In this document: piece after piece, positions 11,827-23,919 of the stretch
Position numbering within the stretch: position 1 is the stretch's first letter
Layout of the letters: every line of letters begins with the position of its first letter
Source: Adiantum capillus-veneris
Lineage: Eukaryota > Streptophyta > Polypodiopsida > Polypodiales > Pteridaceae
Assembly (NCBI GenBank): GCA_014529385.2
Contig: CM043960.1
Location: 117,064,043 to 117,128,042, forward strand
Reading direction: 5' to 3'
DNA length: 64,000 nucleotides
The notes under the pieces: generated by a model
Told to the model about the DNA's origin: nothing
Seen by the model: only the letters and a program-made list of their open reading frames with translations
Database searches by the model: none
Position numbers and translations under genes: made by a program

Positions 11827-12655
11827 TCAGAACCCATTCACCGGCAAAAAAATCACCTCCTCCCTCAAGTCAGCCAAATAAAAGGAGGTAGGCCCACATG
11901 ACTTAAAAATCCAGAACGGCCCAGACCACCGTAATTTCAACTTCCCGGGCATCTTCCCAAGGCGGGAATTAAATACAAGACCCAACTGGCCTCGTAAAAA
12001 TTGTCGAGCTTTTGGGCGATCCAGCCATTTCTTCTGCCAGGATTGCAAATCTTGCAACATCGCAAAACTATGCAATCGCTCTTCATCTAATTCCTGCAAA
12101 ACATCCAAACAATAAACAATGGAATCTTCCGGAAGAAGCCTATCTACAATCACCATCCGCAAACTTGGAACCACCTGCTCCACAGGGGTGATTGCCTCCA
12201 TTCCAAATGCCAATTTGAAAGGAGTTAGTCTTGTTGCCACTTTATATGTTCTAATAGGCCCATAATGCGGAAGGAAGTTTGACATCCCAATCCATTCTAT
12301 ACAGATTAACTAGCTTTGTCAAGATGCGAACCAATTGCTTATTAGTTGATTCAGCCTGCCCATTTTCCTGAGGGTAATATGGAGAAGATTTCCTATGAAA
12401 CACAAATAAAATTGCAACATTCACTCCATCACCTTATTCAAGAAATGGCTACCCCGATCACTAACCAACTCAATAGGACAGCCATATCTGGAATAAGCAC
12501 CCAGCAACAAAAACTGTTGTATTATCTTTCAAAGGACATACTTCCACCCATTTAGTCGCATAATCCGTGGCCGTCAAAATATACCTAGTACCAGTGCTAG
12601 CTGCTACTGGTTTAAAAGGCCCAATAAAATCCAATCCCCATTTTTGAAAAGGCTC
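11827..12655 (-). pseudogene. Ty3/Gypsy integrase remnant
   Basis: Minus-strand reading gives the integrase core and C-terminus in pieces. 12694-12470 holds KWGLDFIGPF and TATDYATKWVE (first catalytic Asp region). A frameshifted middle holds the region with SSPYYPQENGQAE (catalytic Glu). 12285-11827 holds LAFGMEAITPVE and a basic C-terminal module (LKLRWSGPFWI) typical of Gypsy integrases. At least two frameshifts and a stop separate the parts. It is cut at about 12657 by the Copia fragment in the opposite orientation, so RT and gag are missing. Confidence 0.85.
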
Positions 12656-12657
12656 CA

Positions 12658-13100
12658 AGGATATGGCAGGTGACAAAGATACTCGAAGGAGCACTATTGG
12701 CTATGTCTTCAGGGTTGGAGGCACAGTAGTAAGCTGGGCTTCAAATTTGCAAAAAGTGATCTCACTTTCTACCACGAGAGAAAATTATGTAGCAATGACA
12801 GAGGCAAGCAAAGAAATTTTGTGGCTTCACAGATTCTTAGAAGAGTTTGGATTCAACCAAGACAATTGTGTCTTGTACAATAATAGCCAAAGCGCTATCC
12901 ATCTTGCAAAGAACTCAGCCTTTCATTCAAGGAAAAAGCACATTGAGGTGAGATATCACTTCGTACGGACTCTTTTGGAAGAGGGACAACTAAAGCTAGG
13001 AAAGGTGTATACAAGTGAAAATCCTGCAGACATGTTTACAAAGGTGGTCAATAAGGAGAAGTTGAGCTTTTTCTCATCTTCAATTGGCATTCAAGGATAA
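12658..13100 (+). pseudogene. Copia RNase H fragment, same family as Copia-2
   Basis: This segment matches the last 146 codons of the Copia at 52019-55909 almost residue for residue ([30 protein letters not shown]). It starts abruptly at GATATGGCAGGTGAC. The conserved TEAEY of Copia RNase H reads TRENY here, and SDSQSAI reads NNSQSAI, so key acidic residues are changed. It ends at the same stop position as the intact relative and runs into the LTR fragment at 13161. Confidence 0.9.
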
Positions 13101-13160
13101 GAAGCCAGGATGGAAAGTAGTCACAGGTTTGGTTTGGAGAACAATCTCCAAGTGGGAGAT

Positions 13161-13460
13161 TGTTAAGTATGGAGCTTGATTTACCCCTTGTAATTTTTTG
13201 TATTAAAAATGCACATTTGTAAGGACCCCATTATGAGGAGAAGCCATCATGCGTGAAGAAAAATCACTCGTCGGAAAACAAAATCACTCGCTGGAAACCA
13301 AAATTTTCATGGCCAGTGTCGAGCAAAGGATTTGTCGGAATATTCCTTTTCATCAAAATATTATGGCCGGATGACAACCGAAAAGTGGTTGAAAAACGGC
13401 CGGTCGTTTGGCCGGTTAGTCGGTGGTCGGTCCCGGGTTGTCCTTGGTCGGGCAACCACC
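13161..13460 (+). mobile_element. Truncated 3' LTR of a Copia-2 family element
   Basis: Starts TGTTAAGTATGGAGC and follows the Copia-2 LTRs at 51141 and 55970, with substitutions, through the GGCCGGTCG.TTGGCCGG zone. Similarity is lost near 13450-13460, before the TATA region, so the promoter half is absent. A purine stretch (AAGTGGGAGAT) precedes it as polypurine tract. Confidence 0.85.
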
Positions 13461-13496
13461 ATATACTGAACTTGACTACATTTCTATTACTTATTT

Positions 13497-14245
13497 TGAT
13501 TTATAACAATCTCTTTCGGGGTGGATGGATAACATCTCTAGCACGCCTTGGATATTCTGATAAAAAATACATCCCTATCCCTCCTATCGGTACCCAATGC
13601 TTACTTTCTTGCTTTAAGGGAAGAGAATTTCACAAGCGTCTTCTAGATTATGAGAAAAAGGCACTACAGGAACAACAACTCTCGCCTTTGAAAATTGCCT
13701 CAGTGAATGATTGGTTAAAACTCCTAGCATTAGCAAGGAAAGACCCTACTCAATTAGATATTGCCCTAGGATCCTTCTTGGCCTCTTTATGTTTTATTGA
13801 TGCCCAAGACTCTGCTGATCTGGTATTCTACTTTTCTTCCTTACCTACTATTGTTAACAAACTCTACTTCTTAAACAACCTCCCTATTCTTCCTATCAAA
13901 ATTAGACAGTCTCATGAAGTTATAAACCCTCTTTTAGATCTTGATCTATTAGAACAAGATGAGAAGGATGCCCTAAGTTTCTCAGATGACCCCACTTTTC
14001 AAAAATTAGAGAAATCCATGCCCAGAAATTTTTCTAAAATTATTCCAATTCTTCCCCACAGACAAATTGAACTGGATGCAATCCGTCGAGAAAATAAACT
14101 TTGGGACTTTGAGATCCTGAATCAGTGTGTGCCCATTACTGTTGAATCCTTAGATCTACTCTGCAGTCTTCCTCCTGAGGTTGTGGAACAATGCAAAACT
14201 TCAGCCTTACAAGCTAAACACCTACTATCACAAGATAAGGCATAA
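13497..14245 (+). CDS. Unrecognised open frame, about 250 codons
   Basis: An uninterrupted frame runs to TAA at 14245; upstream it passes without a stop into LTR sequence, so the formal 330-codon ORF has an artefactual N-terminus. Composition looks protein-like: Leu-rich helices, charged patches and no low complexity. Readable parts include ARLGYSDKKYIPIPP, GREFHKRLLDYEKKALQ and SVNDWLKLLALARKDPTQ. I do not recognise the family. It could be the last exon of a captured or resident plant gene, or the gag of an unfamiliar element. A possible splice acceptor (TCTCTAG) lies near 13540. The lack of stops amid decayed neighbours is notable. Confidence 0.4.
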
Positions 14246-14557
14246 GTTTAAATACCTACCCAGTGGAAAACTTTGACCGCCGTCGGCCATAAGGAATTTC
14301 TCAGAAGGATGTAAACCAGGGTATCTCAGCAAACTTGAAGTTTTCAAAAAACCAGACCATACCATTGCAAGAAACAAAACCATTATAAAATGAGTATGTC
14401 AAAGCAGAAAGCAGAAAACCTACCTCCAAACATATACAAGGAGAGTGGAAGGTCTAGGGCTTTGGGACACACACACACCACGATCTCCATCTCACGAAAG
14501 GACGGGTTTTGTAAATACCATCTTGAATAAAGTTTGTCCGCATATTCCAAACGGTCT

Positions 14558-14700
<143 letters not shown>

Positions 14701-14815
14701 CCCCTCTCTCTCCCTCCCCTGCGGTGCGTTGTGTTGTTGTCATTCAAATCACTGTTGTCTACATCCTAGCCTCTCAAATCTAGGTGGTGCCTGAAAGGGC
14801 GGTGGTAATGCGTGT

Positions 14816-15150
14816 GCTAGTATCCACCCGACTGTGTTATCTTATAGCCTCCCCCTAGTGTACACAGTGGCCATCTGTGCCGGTGGTCTTGCCCATAAGA
14901 CCCATGTCCTTACAATGTTCACTCCGCGTGATGAGTTCTATGTGCATGGGCCTAGAGTATAGGCCACTGGGGTCTGTATGCTAGTATCCACCCAACCGTG
15001 CTATCTTATAGCCTCCCCCTAACGTATACACTATCCGACCGTGCTGGTGGCCTTGCCCATAGGACCCATGTCCTTACAGTGCCCCTTGTTCACTCCCCGT
15101 GATGAGTTCTGTGTGCACAAGCCTAGTGTATAGGCCACTGGGGTCTGTTT
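14816..15150. repeat. Tandem duplication, 164-bp period
   Basis: GCTAGTATCCACCC at 14816 recurs at 14980. Both units continue through TATAGCCTCCCCCTA, a CTTGCCCATA.GACCCATG block and TATAGGCCACTGGGGTCTG. The copies differ by scattered substitutions and a roughly 6-bp insertion (CCCCTT). Confidence 0.85.
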
Positions 15151-16514
15151 TGTGCTTGCTCTTGTCATTTGGTGCCCCCACGGAGGAGGCCTTCTCAAAA
15201 TCCTTCAGTTTACAACGATAAAAATGATGCATGTCATCAACCATGGACAAGTGGCTGCGGGAGTTCACCAAATTGAGAATGAAGGAGGAAGAAATTGAAG
15301 CTAAGAGCCTTTATTGAAGTGCTACTGCTCGAATATACCGTCGTCTAAAATCTAGGAAGTAAGTTCTCTATCTCCCATCTCTAATTCTAACCATGAATCA
15401 AGAGCCACCCAAGGGAGGGTAGCAGGCTGCTCTCATTGCCGCCGTCACCCAGTGCACTTTATCAATAAGTGCCATTAATAGAAGTAAAGGAGAAGCAAAA
15501 ATCCTCTACATTAACGTCCACCACCAAAAAATCATCCATATTAAGGAAGGAAAGAGGTTAGTAAATCCTGTCTTCCCTAAGGAATCTAAAAATAGAAGTG
15601 TAGCCTCTGCTCCTAAGTAGCCCAAAGGGGCTGCTCGTGCAAAGTGAAAAGGAGGGCTAGGCCAATCCTAAATCACATGACCCCCAAGGAAGAAGAAACA
15701 CCTGGCCACGTGAGTGCTTGGAGTTTGGATCTGGAAAACAGAATTGTACCTAGGCTACTAGAAAGAAGGTCATCCAAAGTAAAGCAACAATGAAAGATCG
15801 CCTATCGATTTGCGGCACGCATGCGAGTGTGTTACCAGTTCACTTCGATGACCCCAAAGTGGAGGTGATAAGGAGGTTCCCATGCCCTAGAGAGGAGTGG
15901 TTTGGATATTGTCCTTGCTGTTTTGGAAGGTGGGTAGAGGGCCTTCCTTCTCTCCTCGTACAACTCATCCTGAAGAAATTGTCTACCACGAGTGAAACCC
16001 AATGCGCCGAATATGAGCTACAATCAATGGTGTGGAATTCATGCAATTAACCAATTAGGTAACTACTTGCAAGTGTTGCTAGCTAAAAGGCTTAGAATGG
16101 TCAAATATGTCGCCATCACTCCATACGTGCTGAGCAATGAAGGGAAGGTGGAGCCTATGAAGGGTGACAACCTCCTGTGGATGTGCCGACTTGTCAACAC
16201 CGGCATGGTAAGTATAGAAGTGATTACCCCACACTCTGTGCATCATGAATAACAAAACAACCGCTTTTCCATTTAGTTTTTTGCAACACATGCACGTGCA
16301 TATATATGTAGATAGGAAAATCTTCCGTGAGCAGAAGATTGTGTTCTTGTTTGGTTCTGTGACACTAGGAGAGATCCTTAGCTCCCCAAATCCTATCATC
16401 CTCCTCGTGCTAGATTACCATCACTCCTTTAATGTTTCAATTTTCATCATGTTTTGATATATCCACCCAACCTTGTAATAAGCCGTTATAAGCCGCTAAG
16501 CTACTTGTGTTTAA
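15151..16514. other. No recognised gene
   Basis: Frames at 15790-16050 and 15992-16252 (86 codons each) overlap in different phases and show no known motif, apart from a CPCCFGRW patch that does not make a zinc site by itself. A frame near 15992 reading through SYNQWCGIHAINQLG might be a fragment of a larger protein. Confidence 0.35.

Positions 16515-16546
<32 letters not shown>
16515..16546. repeat. Poly-G run of 32 nt
   Basis: Uninterrupted G tract directly upstream of a Gypsy gag remnant. Such runs are rare in plant DNA and prone to sequencing error. Confidence 0.95.
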
Positions 16547-16547
<1 letters not shown>

Positions 16548-16574
16548 AGAGTTTGAAAAAAATATTTTTTTTCA

Positions 16575-17960
16575 TTGGCAAATGTTTCTTTCCCAACCTT
16601 CACGAGTAAGGTGGGCGAAGATGCTTCAAATTTCCTAGATAATCTTGAAATAGCATGTGTCGTCTCTAAAAGGGATGATGATGCTTCACGTTTGGGTATT
16701 TTTTCACTATTAATGAAAGTGGAAGCAAGATCATGGTACAACGCCTTGGTACAAGCCAGCAAGGAGAGGTGGGACTTGCTAAGAGCAGCATTTCTATAGT
16801 GCTTTGAAAAGGCACCACATCAAAAAATTTGTGGCAATTGCTGATGGGGTTGAAGCAAGGAAGTATGGCTGAATATGCAGCAGACAAATCAAAGTTTGTG
16901 GATCTATGGGGACGATGGGTTGCACCACTGAGGCAGGGCAAAGGGGCACCCAATTTCCTAAAGAAAGACCAGTTTGTGGTTGGTTTATGTCCAATTCTTA
17001 AAGAGAAGTGAAGGGAAGGTTTCCTACTACGTATGATGTATCAGTTGAAGTAGCCCGCCTTAAAGATAAGAAATTGCGTCCAAAAGTCAGAACTACTGAG
17101 GGAGAGGAACCGGGTAGGGCCTGACCACACCTAGCTGCACCTATAGAAACAATCCAGAGGAATCAACCACAGGAACCGGCTGAAGAACAACAAGACCTGC
17201 TCAACCGAATCACCAACCAATTAGAGAATCCTTCAGTACATTTGGTGTAGCAAGTGCATGCACCTGCCAAAAATCCAGTGCAAGGAAGAGGGCAGTGAAG
17301 ATAGAATCAGGACTACCATTGTTACAACTATGGAGAGGACGGCCATGGCATGTACTACTATCCTCATCCAAGAAGGCAGAACTTCAATAGAGCAATAAGG
17401 CAAAATCAGATTACTCTATTAAGGGCGAGGCCACCGCCGCCCAGGCAACCAGAGCCGATTTCATTGCTCCAAATCCTTCGACCACCCGTACAACCACCAC
17501 CACCGCCGCAACCTCTAATCCACCTCTACCCCCACCACCTACTAGAAACCAAGCGTGAGTGTCATTAGCCTTGAAGCTAAGGGAAAGGCGAAGGTGGAAG
17601 AGTGTGTCAAAGAGAAGGACAAAGGAAAAGGAAAAGTAGAAGAAGTAGATGCCATGGGGGTAAAGCGTGCTAGTCATGAAGAGGCCTCTCAAAGGGAATA
17701 AAAGATGAAAGGAAAAGGAGAGTCTAGCAAGCCTGCGTCTAAGCCTCGGTGGAAGATCCGCATCATGGATTTTTTGATGGGCAAGTATTCTAAACCATAT
17801 GACCTAGTTCAAGATGTTTTAATGCAGGGTCCAAAAATAACCTGGCCCCAATTACTCCATCTTGCACCAAGGATGAGAAGACAATGGACAAAGATGGTAA
17901 GTACTAGAAAGTCAAGACCAAGCATTAGGAAATTTTGGAGGTCATTTGGAGGGCCTTGTT
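16575..17960 (+). pseudogene. Gypsy gag to protease-leader remnant
   Basis: 16575-16799 reads FPTFTSKVGEDASNFLDNLE and VEARSWYNALVQ, the start of a plant Gypsy gag capsid. 16829-17011, in another frame, continues with MAEYAADKSKFVDLWGRW and FVVGLCPILKEK. A decayed zinc knuckle follows near 17310 (YNYGEDGHG with cysteines lost), then a Pro-rich linker. The 17705-17962 frame holds a basic stretch and SKPYDLVQDVLMQGPKITWP, which resembles the region just before the Gypsy protease. At least three frame changes and several stops are present. No RT follows. Confidence 0.75.
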
Positions 17961-18234
17961 GAAGAGAGAGAAAAGAAGGTGCAATCAATGAGTAGCAACC
18001 TTACTAACATAGAAATGCATGGAAAATATCACAAAAATGAAAGACAGCATTTTAAAATATTGAGATTTGTCCCATTTTTGCAAGACCTTGTCTCACAAAG
18101 TAGGGCCCACTGCCAGCAGCCGTCAAGTTGCTAAGACTTGACTACTGATTGATAGCTAATTCTCTCCCTTTATTAAAATATATCCACTCCCTTTATGAAA
18201 GGATTTTAAAAATCATTCTCCCTCCATTATAGCT

Positions 18235-18708
18235 ATGGCTTCGTCTTATTCTCCTCCAAGAAGTTCTAGAGGTTGCTCTACACGATCCCGAACTAACCTC
18301 ACCATTAGTGTGCCGAAAAGACCATGTAGTAGCATAAGCACTGTCTCAATCTCAAACTCTCTCACTACAAATAATAGGTGGCAAGAGCAGAGGATAAGCA
18401 AAGGTTCTTGGGTTCTTATACAGCCAAGAAGGAGAAAAAGCTCAAAGGCAACAAATATATTTCGTTCTCCATGGAAAGCAAGAGTTTTGGATTTCAAAGT
18501 CGAGGTTGGTAAGAAGACTATGAAAGAGGTCTTTGTTCAACATGTTTTCACTCACTTTGATGTGATTGATAATGGCGGTGATGTCTCCATGGTGCATAAT
18601 CCACGGTGCAACTGTGGGTTAATTATTTGGCACTTCTCTATAAATGTTATCTTGCATTTCAAATGTGAATCTGTTTTTTTTTTCTCTTATTACAGATATC
18701 TAATTTAG
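18235..18708 (+). CDS. Unrecognised ORF, 157 codons
   Basis: Starts ATG at 18235. The N-terminal third is Ser/Arg/Thr-rich (MASSYSPPRSSRGCSTRS), followed by a mixed region (KARVLDFKVEVGKKTMKE). The last 40 codons are hydrophobic and may be intronic read-through. I find no domain. It might be an exon of a plant gene together with 18816-19208, or an accessory frame of the preceding Gypsy remnant. Confidence 0.3.
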   Translation: MASSYSPPRSSRGCSTRSRTNLTISVPKRPCSSISTVSISNSLTTNNRWQEQRISKGSWVLIQPRRRKSSKATNIFRSPWKARVLDFKVEVGKKTMKEVFVQHVFTHFDVIDNGGDVSMVHNPRCNCGLIIWHFSINVILHFKCESVFFFSYYRYLI

Positions 18709-18815
18709 GTTATACAAATGTTTGTGTTTATTTCTATTCTTTTACATTCACAAACTTTTATCCTTCCTCATACGAGGAATGGGAGCCACTGGAGTGCATT
18801 ATAGGTCTCATCTCT

Positions 18816-19208
18816 GTGACCCATGCTCATATTGGGGTCTTGCAGTATGCAGGCAGAACTAGCAAAAGCCTTGCAGACGAGGGTGTTTTCTTCTATGACC
18901 ATTTCTACCAAATCAATCAAAGGAATCAAAGAGGAGTTTTGGTGAAGGTTTCTCTACCAACCAATTGGAGCTCCGTGGATTGGCCCGTTCTCAACATAAA
19001 AATGAGTGAGGCATTGAGGAGCAGGCTCTATAGGGATGTTCAGAGGTCTCTTCAAAACTTTGTACCCACTAAATTGGTGAAACTTGCAAATTTCTATTCT
19101 GTTGGTCTCTTTCTTGAGTTATTTTATACCTGCAATGTACATGTTACTAAAACTATGCTGCTCTGCAAATCATTTGATTCCCTCTTGTGTGATAAGCTTC
19201 TTGATTGA
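18816..19208 (+). CDS. Unrecognised ORF, 130 codons
   Basis: Readable parts include HIGVLQYAGRTSKSLADEGVFF and the stretch NWSSVDWPVLNIKMSEALRS. The middle has globular composition. The 5' edge lies in TTG/ATG-poor sequence, so the true start is uncertain. A relation to the frame at 18235 is possible. No family assigned. Confidence 0.3.
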   Translation: MTHAHIGVLQYAGRTSKSLADEGVFFYDHFYQINQRNQRGVLVKVSLPTNWSSVDWPVLNIKMSEALRSRLYRDVQRSLQNFVPTKLVKLANFYSVGLFLELFYTCNVHVTKTMLLCKSFDSLLCDKLLD

Positions 19209-19692
19209 GGGTGGTATGTGAAAGAAACAAATGGCATATGTTGCGAGATTGCTCTTGACACTTTCATTGTGTTTAAGTATATGCTTGCGACACAAACACT
19301 AATAATCTCCTTTTGGTACAAGCGTTCTCACCTTTGTTGAAGGTTGCTATGTGCCTATGCATCAAGAGGCAGCAAGTTCGGCAAACAATGTTGTCATAGA
19401 CGTGGAAGTGTTGGACCGTAAGACCTAAATCCTATGACAGTAATTACAATAAAGCAGCAATGCAATCTTTTGCAACTTTCACATGACATAGTGGAGGAGA
19501 CTACCGACATTGACTCCATAATATTTTATTTCTTGCTGGGCGGACGAAGAGTAATGCAACGAAGGGAGAAGCATTTTTTGTGTGGAGATCTTTCTAGCCA
19601 TATTCAAATCGTGCCCATGTAATCTAGCCTTAATGGCTTCAACGAAATGTATCTTTTTTGACTAGTTTAATCTTAATATCAAGTGTTTGCTC

Positions 19693-19903
<211 letters not shown>

Positions 19904-19978
19904 GAGAGCCCAACATTAGAATGCAAGTGGAAAGTTTTCAAATAAGTAATTTTCTCTTGTGCGAGGGAATGCTTTTCG

Positions 19979-20342
19979 GTGAAACACATGTCTTGCAAAA
20001 TACCTAAGAAGGGTAGCACCAAGAAGAAATGGTTCGACATGGAATGTAGTCAAGCCCAAAAACACTTGCTAAGGTTGGATGCAAGCAAAGACAAGGAAAG
20101 TTACTTGGAACAATTACACACATACAAAGCACTTGTTCAAAAAAAGAGGAGAAGGTGGGAAGTCAAAAAAAATTCTTTTAGCGCAAGAGAAAGCACATGC
20201 ATGTGGCAAGTTTTGGCAAAATCTAAAAGGCAAGCGTGTTGCGAGCTTTGGTGACTTGACTCTTGAGGATATGTTATGCATTGCAAGAACCTTTATGAGC
20301 AACCCAGCGTTGACAAGATCGGTAATTATCAGAGCTGCATAA
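19979..20342 (+). pseudogene. LINE (non-LTR retrotransposon) ORF2 fragment
   Basis: The frame reads [15 protein letters not shown], then YLEQLHTYKALVQKKRRRWE. After a frameshift near 20165 it continues as AQEKAHACGKFWQNLKGK. The order W-F-D...C, a Tyr-Lys-x-Leu-Val-x-Lys-Lys basic helix, then FW..LK is characteristic of the linker between endonuclease and RT in plant LINEs. Neither the endonuclease nor the RT core is present, so it is a short relic. The 152-bp satellite begins right after it. Confidence 0.6.
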
Positions 20343-20397
20343 GACAATCTTCAAAGTAATTTTCATAATTAATTAGACAGAATTACACTGTTTTTTA

Positions 20398-22060
20398 GAG
20401 AAAATTAAAGGGAAAAATAATCAAATTGATTCAAAATGTCTTGAGTTATTTATCAGAGGTTAATTATATGTTAGGGAACTCGTGATGAATATGTCAAGCT
20501 CAGATCATTAATTTACCTAATTACTTTAACAGAAATACTCTGCTTTTAGGACAAATTAAATAGGGGAAATTAGCAAATGGATTGAAATTGATTTGAGTTA
20601 TTTATCCAAGGTTAATTACATATCACGAAACCTGTGATAATTATTTTAAGCTCAGATAATTAATTTATCTAATTACTTTAGCCAAAATACTCTGTTTTTA
20701 GGACAAATTAAATAGGAGAAATTACCAAATAGATTCAAAATGATTTGAGTTATTTATCGGAGGGTAATTATATGATAGGAAACCCGTGATAATTATGTCA
20801 AGCTCATATCATTAATTTACCTAATTACTTTAGTAGAAATACTCTTATTTTAAGACAAATTAAATAGGGAAAATTAGTAAATTGATTCAACATGATTTGA
20901 GTTATTTATTGGTGATTAATTATATGTAAGGAAACCTGTGATAATTAGGTGAATCTCAGATAATTAATTTATCTAATTACTTTAGAAAAATTACTTTGTT
21001 TTTAGAACAAATTAAATAGGGAAAATTAGCAAATAGATTCAAAATGATTTGAGTTATTTATCACGGGTTAATTATATGTTAAGAAACCCATGATAGTTAG
21101 ATTAAGCTTAGATAGTTAATTTATCTAATTACTTTAACATAATTATTCTGTTTTTAGGACAAATTAAAGAGGGGAAATTAGCAAATGGATTCAAATTGAT
21201 TTGGTTTATTTATCAGAGGTTAATTACATGTTAAAAAACCTGTAATAATTATGTCAAGCTCAGTTAATTAATTTATCTAATTACTTTAGCAGAAATACTA
21301 TATTTTTAGTACAAATTAAATAGGGGAAATTAGCAAATAGATTCAAAATGATTTGATTTATTTTTCAAAGGTTAATTATATGTTTTGAAACCCGTGACAA
21401 TTAGATCAAGCTCAGATAATTACTTTAGCAGAAATACTCTATTTTTAGGACAAATTAAATAGGGGAAATTAGCAAATAGATTTAAAATGATTTCAGCTAT
21501 TTATAAAAGGTTAATTATATTTTAGAAAACTCATGATAATTATATGAAGCTCAGATAATTAATTTACCTAATTACTTTAGTAGAATTACTCTATATTTAG
21601 GACAAATTAAAAGGGAAAAATTAGTAAATTGATTCAAAATGATAGGAGTTATTTTTTAGAGGTTAATTATATGCTGGGAAACCCATGATAATTATGTAAA
21701 GCTCTGATAAATAATTTACCTAATTACTTTAGCAGAATTACTCTATTTTTAGGACAAATTAAAAGGGGGATATTATCAAATTGATTCAAAAATATTGAGT
21801 TATTTATGAGAGGTTAATTATATCTTAGGTAACCCATGATATTTATGTTATCCTCAGATAATTATTTTTATCTAATTATCCTAGTAAAATTACATTATTT
21901 TTAGAGGAAAATAAAAGGGGGAATATAGTAAATTAATCCAAAAATATTTGATATAAATATCAGAGGTAGAACACACCTTGAGGAATTTGTGATAAATACC
22001 CCAACCTCAGATAAATAGTTTAGGTATTTATCTTCAATAAAAGTAACCGATTTTGCGTAT
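20398..22060. repeat. 152-bp AT-rich tandem satellite, about 11 units
   Basis: A landmark (GGACAAATTAAATAGGG and variants) occurs at about 20398, 20549, 20701, 20853, 21005, 21157, 21309, 21448, 21600, 21752 and 21904. Spacing is 152 bp except one 151 and one 139 (a 13-bp deletion in that unit). Each unit also has TTTGAGTTATTTATC, GGTTAATTATATG and TAATTAATTTA.CTAATTACTTTA blocks. Divergence grows toward the right edge. No coding potential. Confidence 0.95.
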
Positions 22061-22990
22061 AAAATAGAGAAAGAAAATTAGTAAATGAATTTATCTAATT
22101 ACTAAATAAATACCTGAGGTCCAAAATCACTATTGGATGGGAAAATTACCTCAGCATAAATGGATGGTATAACAAATTACTATCAGTAAAATTTTGCTTA
22201 ATTTAGACCATAAGTATAGGAGGGAAAGGTTATAAATCAAAGTTATGAAAATTCTTAAAGATAGAACATATTCAATTACAATTTAGGGTGAGTAATCCAT
22301 TAGCCGATAGAAATTATAATTTACTAAGGCTAAAATGGAAGATAGACTAAGGAGAAACTTAGTTAAAGGGCTTCCCAAATTAAATAGTAATTATCGAAAA
22401 TTACTTATAGCATAAATAAGTTACAGGAGGAATATCTCATCAAATTGACTATTAAAGATACCTACTTACTCCAATAATCCTTATTTTTGGGTAAAAAAGG
22501 AAAAAGAAGATTATTCAATTAAACTTCTAATGGATTAAGTCTTTTTATAAGGCTACCGACATGGCTCAAAGAGAACTAGGGGAAATCCTCTTACTGAGGA
22601 AGAGGATGTTAGCAACAAGCGAAACAAAGCCACTAATGACCATGAGACTGGGCCTAGCCATAGACCAACGTAGAAAAGTCTACGGGCACCCGCCCCACAG
22701 CACATGGACGAGCAGTCCCAGGTGGATTTCTATTTTGTTCACTAAAATCTTTTAAAGTTCATTTTTAAGTTAACATTGCATACGTAAGGTTAGGAAGGAT
22801 AAACTGGCTGTAAATGGAAGGTAACTTCCACGAAACCAACGAGCAATGATTTAAATAGGAAAGAAATGATTGGGTTATGACTGATTGACCTAGGAAAGAA
22901 ATGTTTGACCATCCTTAAGACAGCTTGTCTCAAGACACCTCTGATTCCTTGGAAATATTTTACGCCAGGTAATGAGTAATGATGGAGATA
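22061..22990. other. AT-rich decaying flank
   Basis: Up to about 22560 the sequence stays AT-rich and contains fragments reminiscent of the satellite (AATTTATCTAATTACTAAAT). After that it becomes mixed. No gene recognised. Confidence 0.5.
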
Positions 22991-23830
22991 CCATCATGGA
23001 TGAGTTGGTTTCCTCAGCATGCGTGGAGTCTTTACCTCGTGCTTGTTTGTGTTTGTGGATAGTACTTTCAAGTTTATCCTAGAGGAACCGCCCGGTTGTA
23101 TGGGTAGCCGGTTGGCGTATGGGCGCTCGGACTTTGGGTGATGGCTTTTTCCACCCTGGTTTTTATAAATAAGGAATGGGTTCCGTTTTTCACCCCTGTA
23201 TAGGTGGTCTTGAGACAAGCCAGTACTGGTCAGAGATACTTCAGAATGATAGTACCTTGTCTTAAATCTAAAGATGTTTGTTTGCTGAAAGAATGTCTTC
23301 AAATACTGTTTTCAAAGGTTGTCTTAATGAAATGCAGTTGTGAAAGTTAAAAAGGAATCATTGTTTTAATTGTGACAAGAATGTGGTAGTAATTAAACAA
23401 CACAGAAATCATGTGTAAGTGCGGGGTGGTAAGTGGGGATTGACTAAGGTTGTCAATCATGGACGGGTGAACCTGATTAATCAGGTAACTATCCATTCCT
23501 GCGTACTAAAACGTTTAGAAACTTCTTCACTTGGAAGAGGAATCCACCAACGGCTGTGCCCTCACATATGTTAGGGGGGAAGAAAGCGTTTGCTAAGGAA
23601 ACCAAAATCTGAATGATGAAGTTATAGGGCCAGAAATTTTTTTAATGGTCCCGTTTCCACTGCGAGACTGGACTAGGTCTCTTTCTAGGGCTATAAACCT
23701 AAACCATTGTCAATGGTAAGGGTGAATTCCTTGGAATTTTTCTTGTTTAAGGACTCTGACTTTAGTAGGCCTAGAGACCTGTCAATGGTACCATCCCGTT
23801 TTTGGTGTCGGCGGGATTGGGGACCTTACA
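22991..23830 (+). mobile_element. Probable 5' LTR (start not fixed) of element B
   Basis: The end is set by ...GGGGACCTTACA at 23830, followed two bases later by a primer site. A TATA-like TTATAAATAA lies near 23161-23172, at a sensible distance for an LTR promoter. The left limit is not determined because no second LTR is in the window. Confidence 0.5.
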
Positions 23831-23832
23831 AG

Positions 23833-23844
23833 TGGTATCAGAGC
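23833..23844 (+). promoter_or_regulatory. Primer-binding site, initiator tRNA-Met type
   Basis: TGGTATCAGAGC, continuing ATGG, after a plausible LTR end. Confidence 0.85.
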
Positions 23845-23919
23845 ATGGTTTAATAAGGTCCTGACCTTAGGAGGGTAAAATTTGAAAAAATAGGCACAAG
23901 TTATATTGCATTTTTAATT

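Noticed and set aside
20398-22060. CRISPR-like or regularly spaced array
   Set aside because: The whole 152-bp unit is repeated with no unique spacers; this is a plant satellite.
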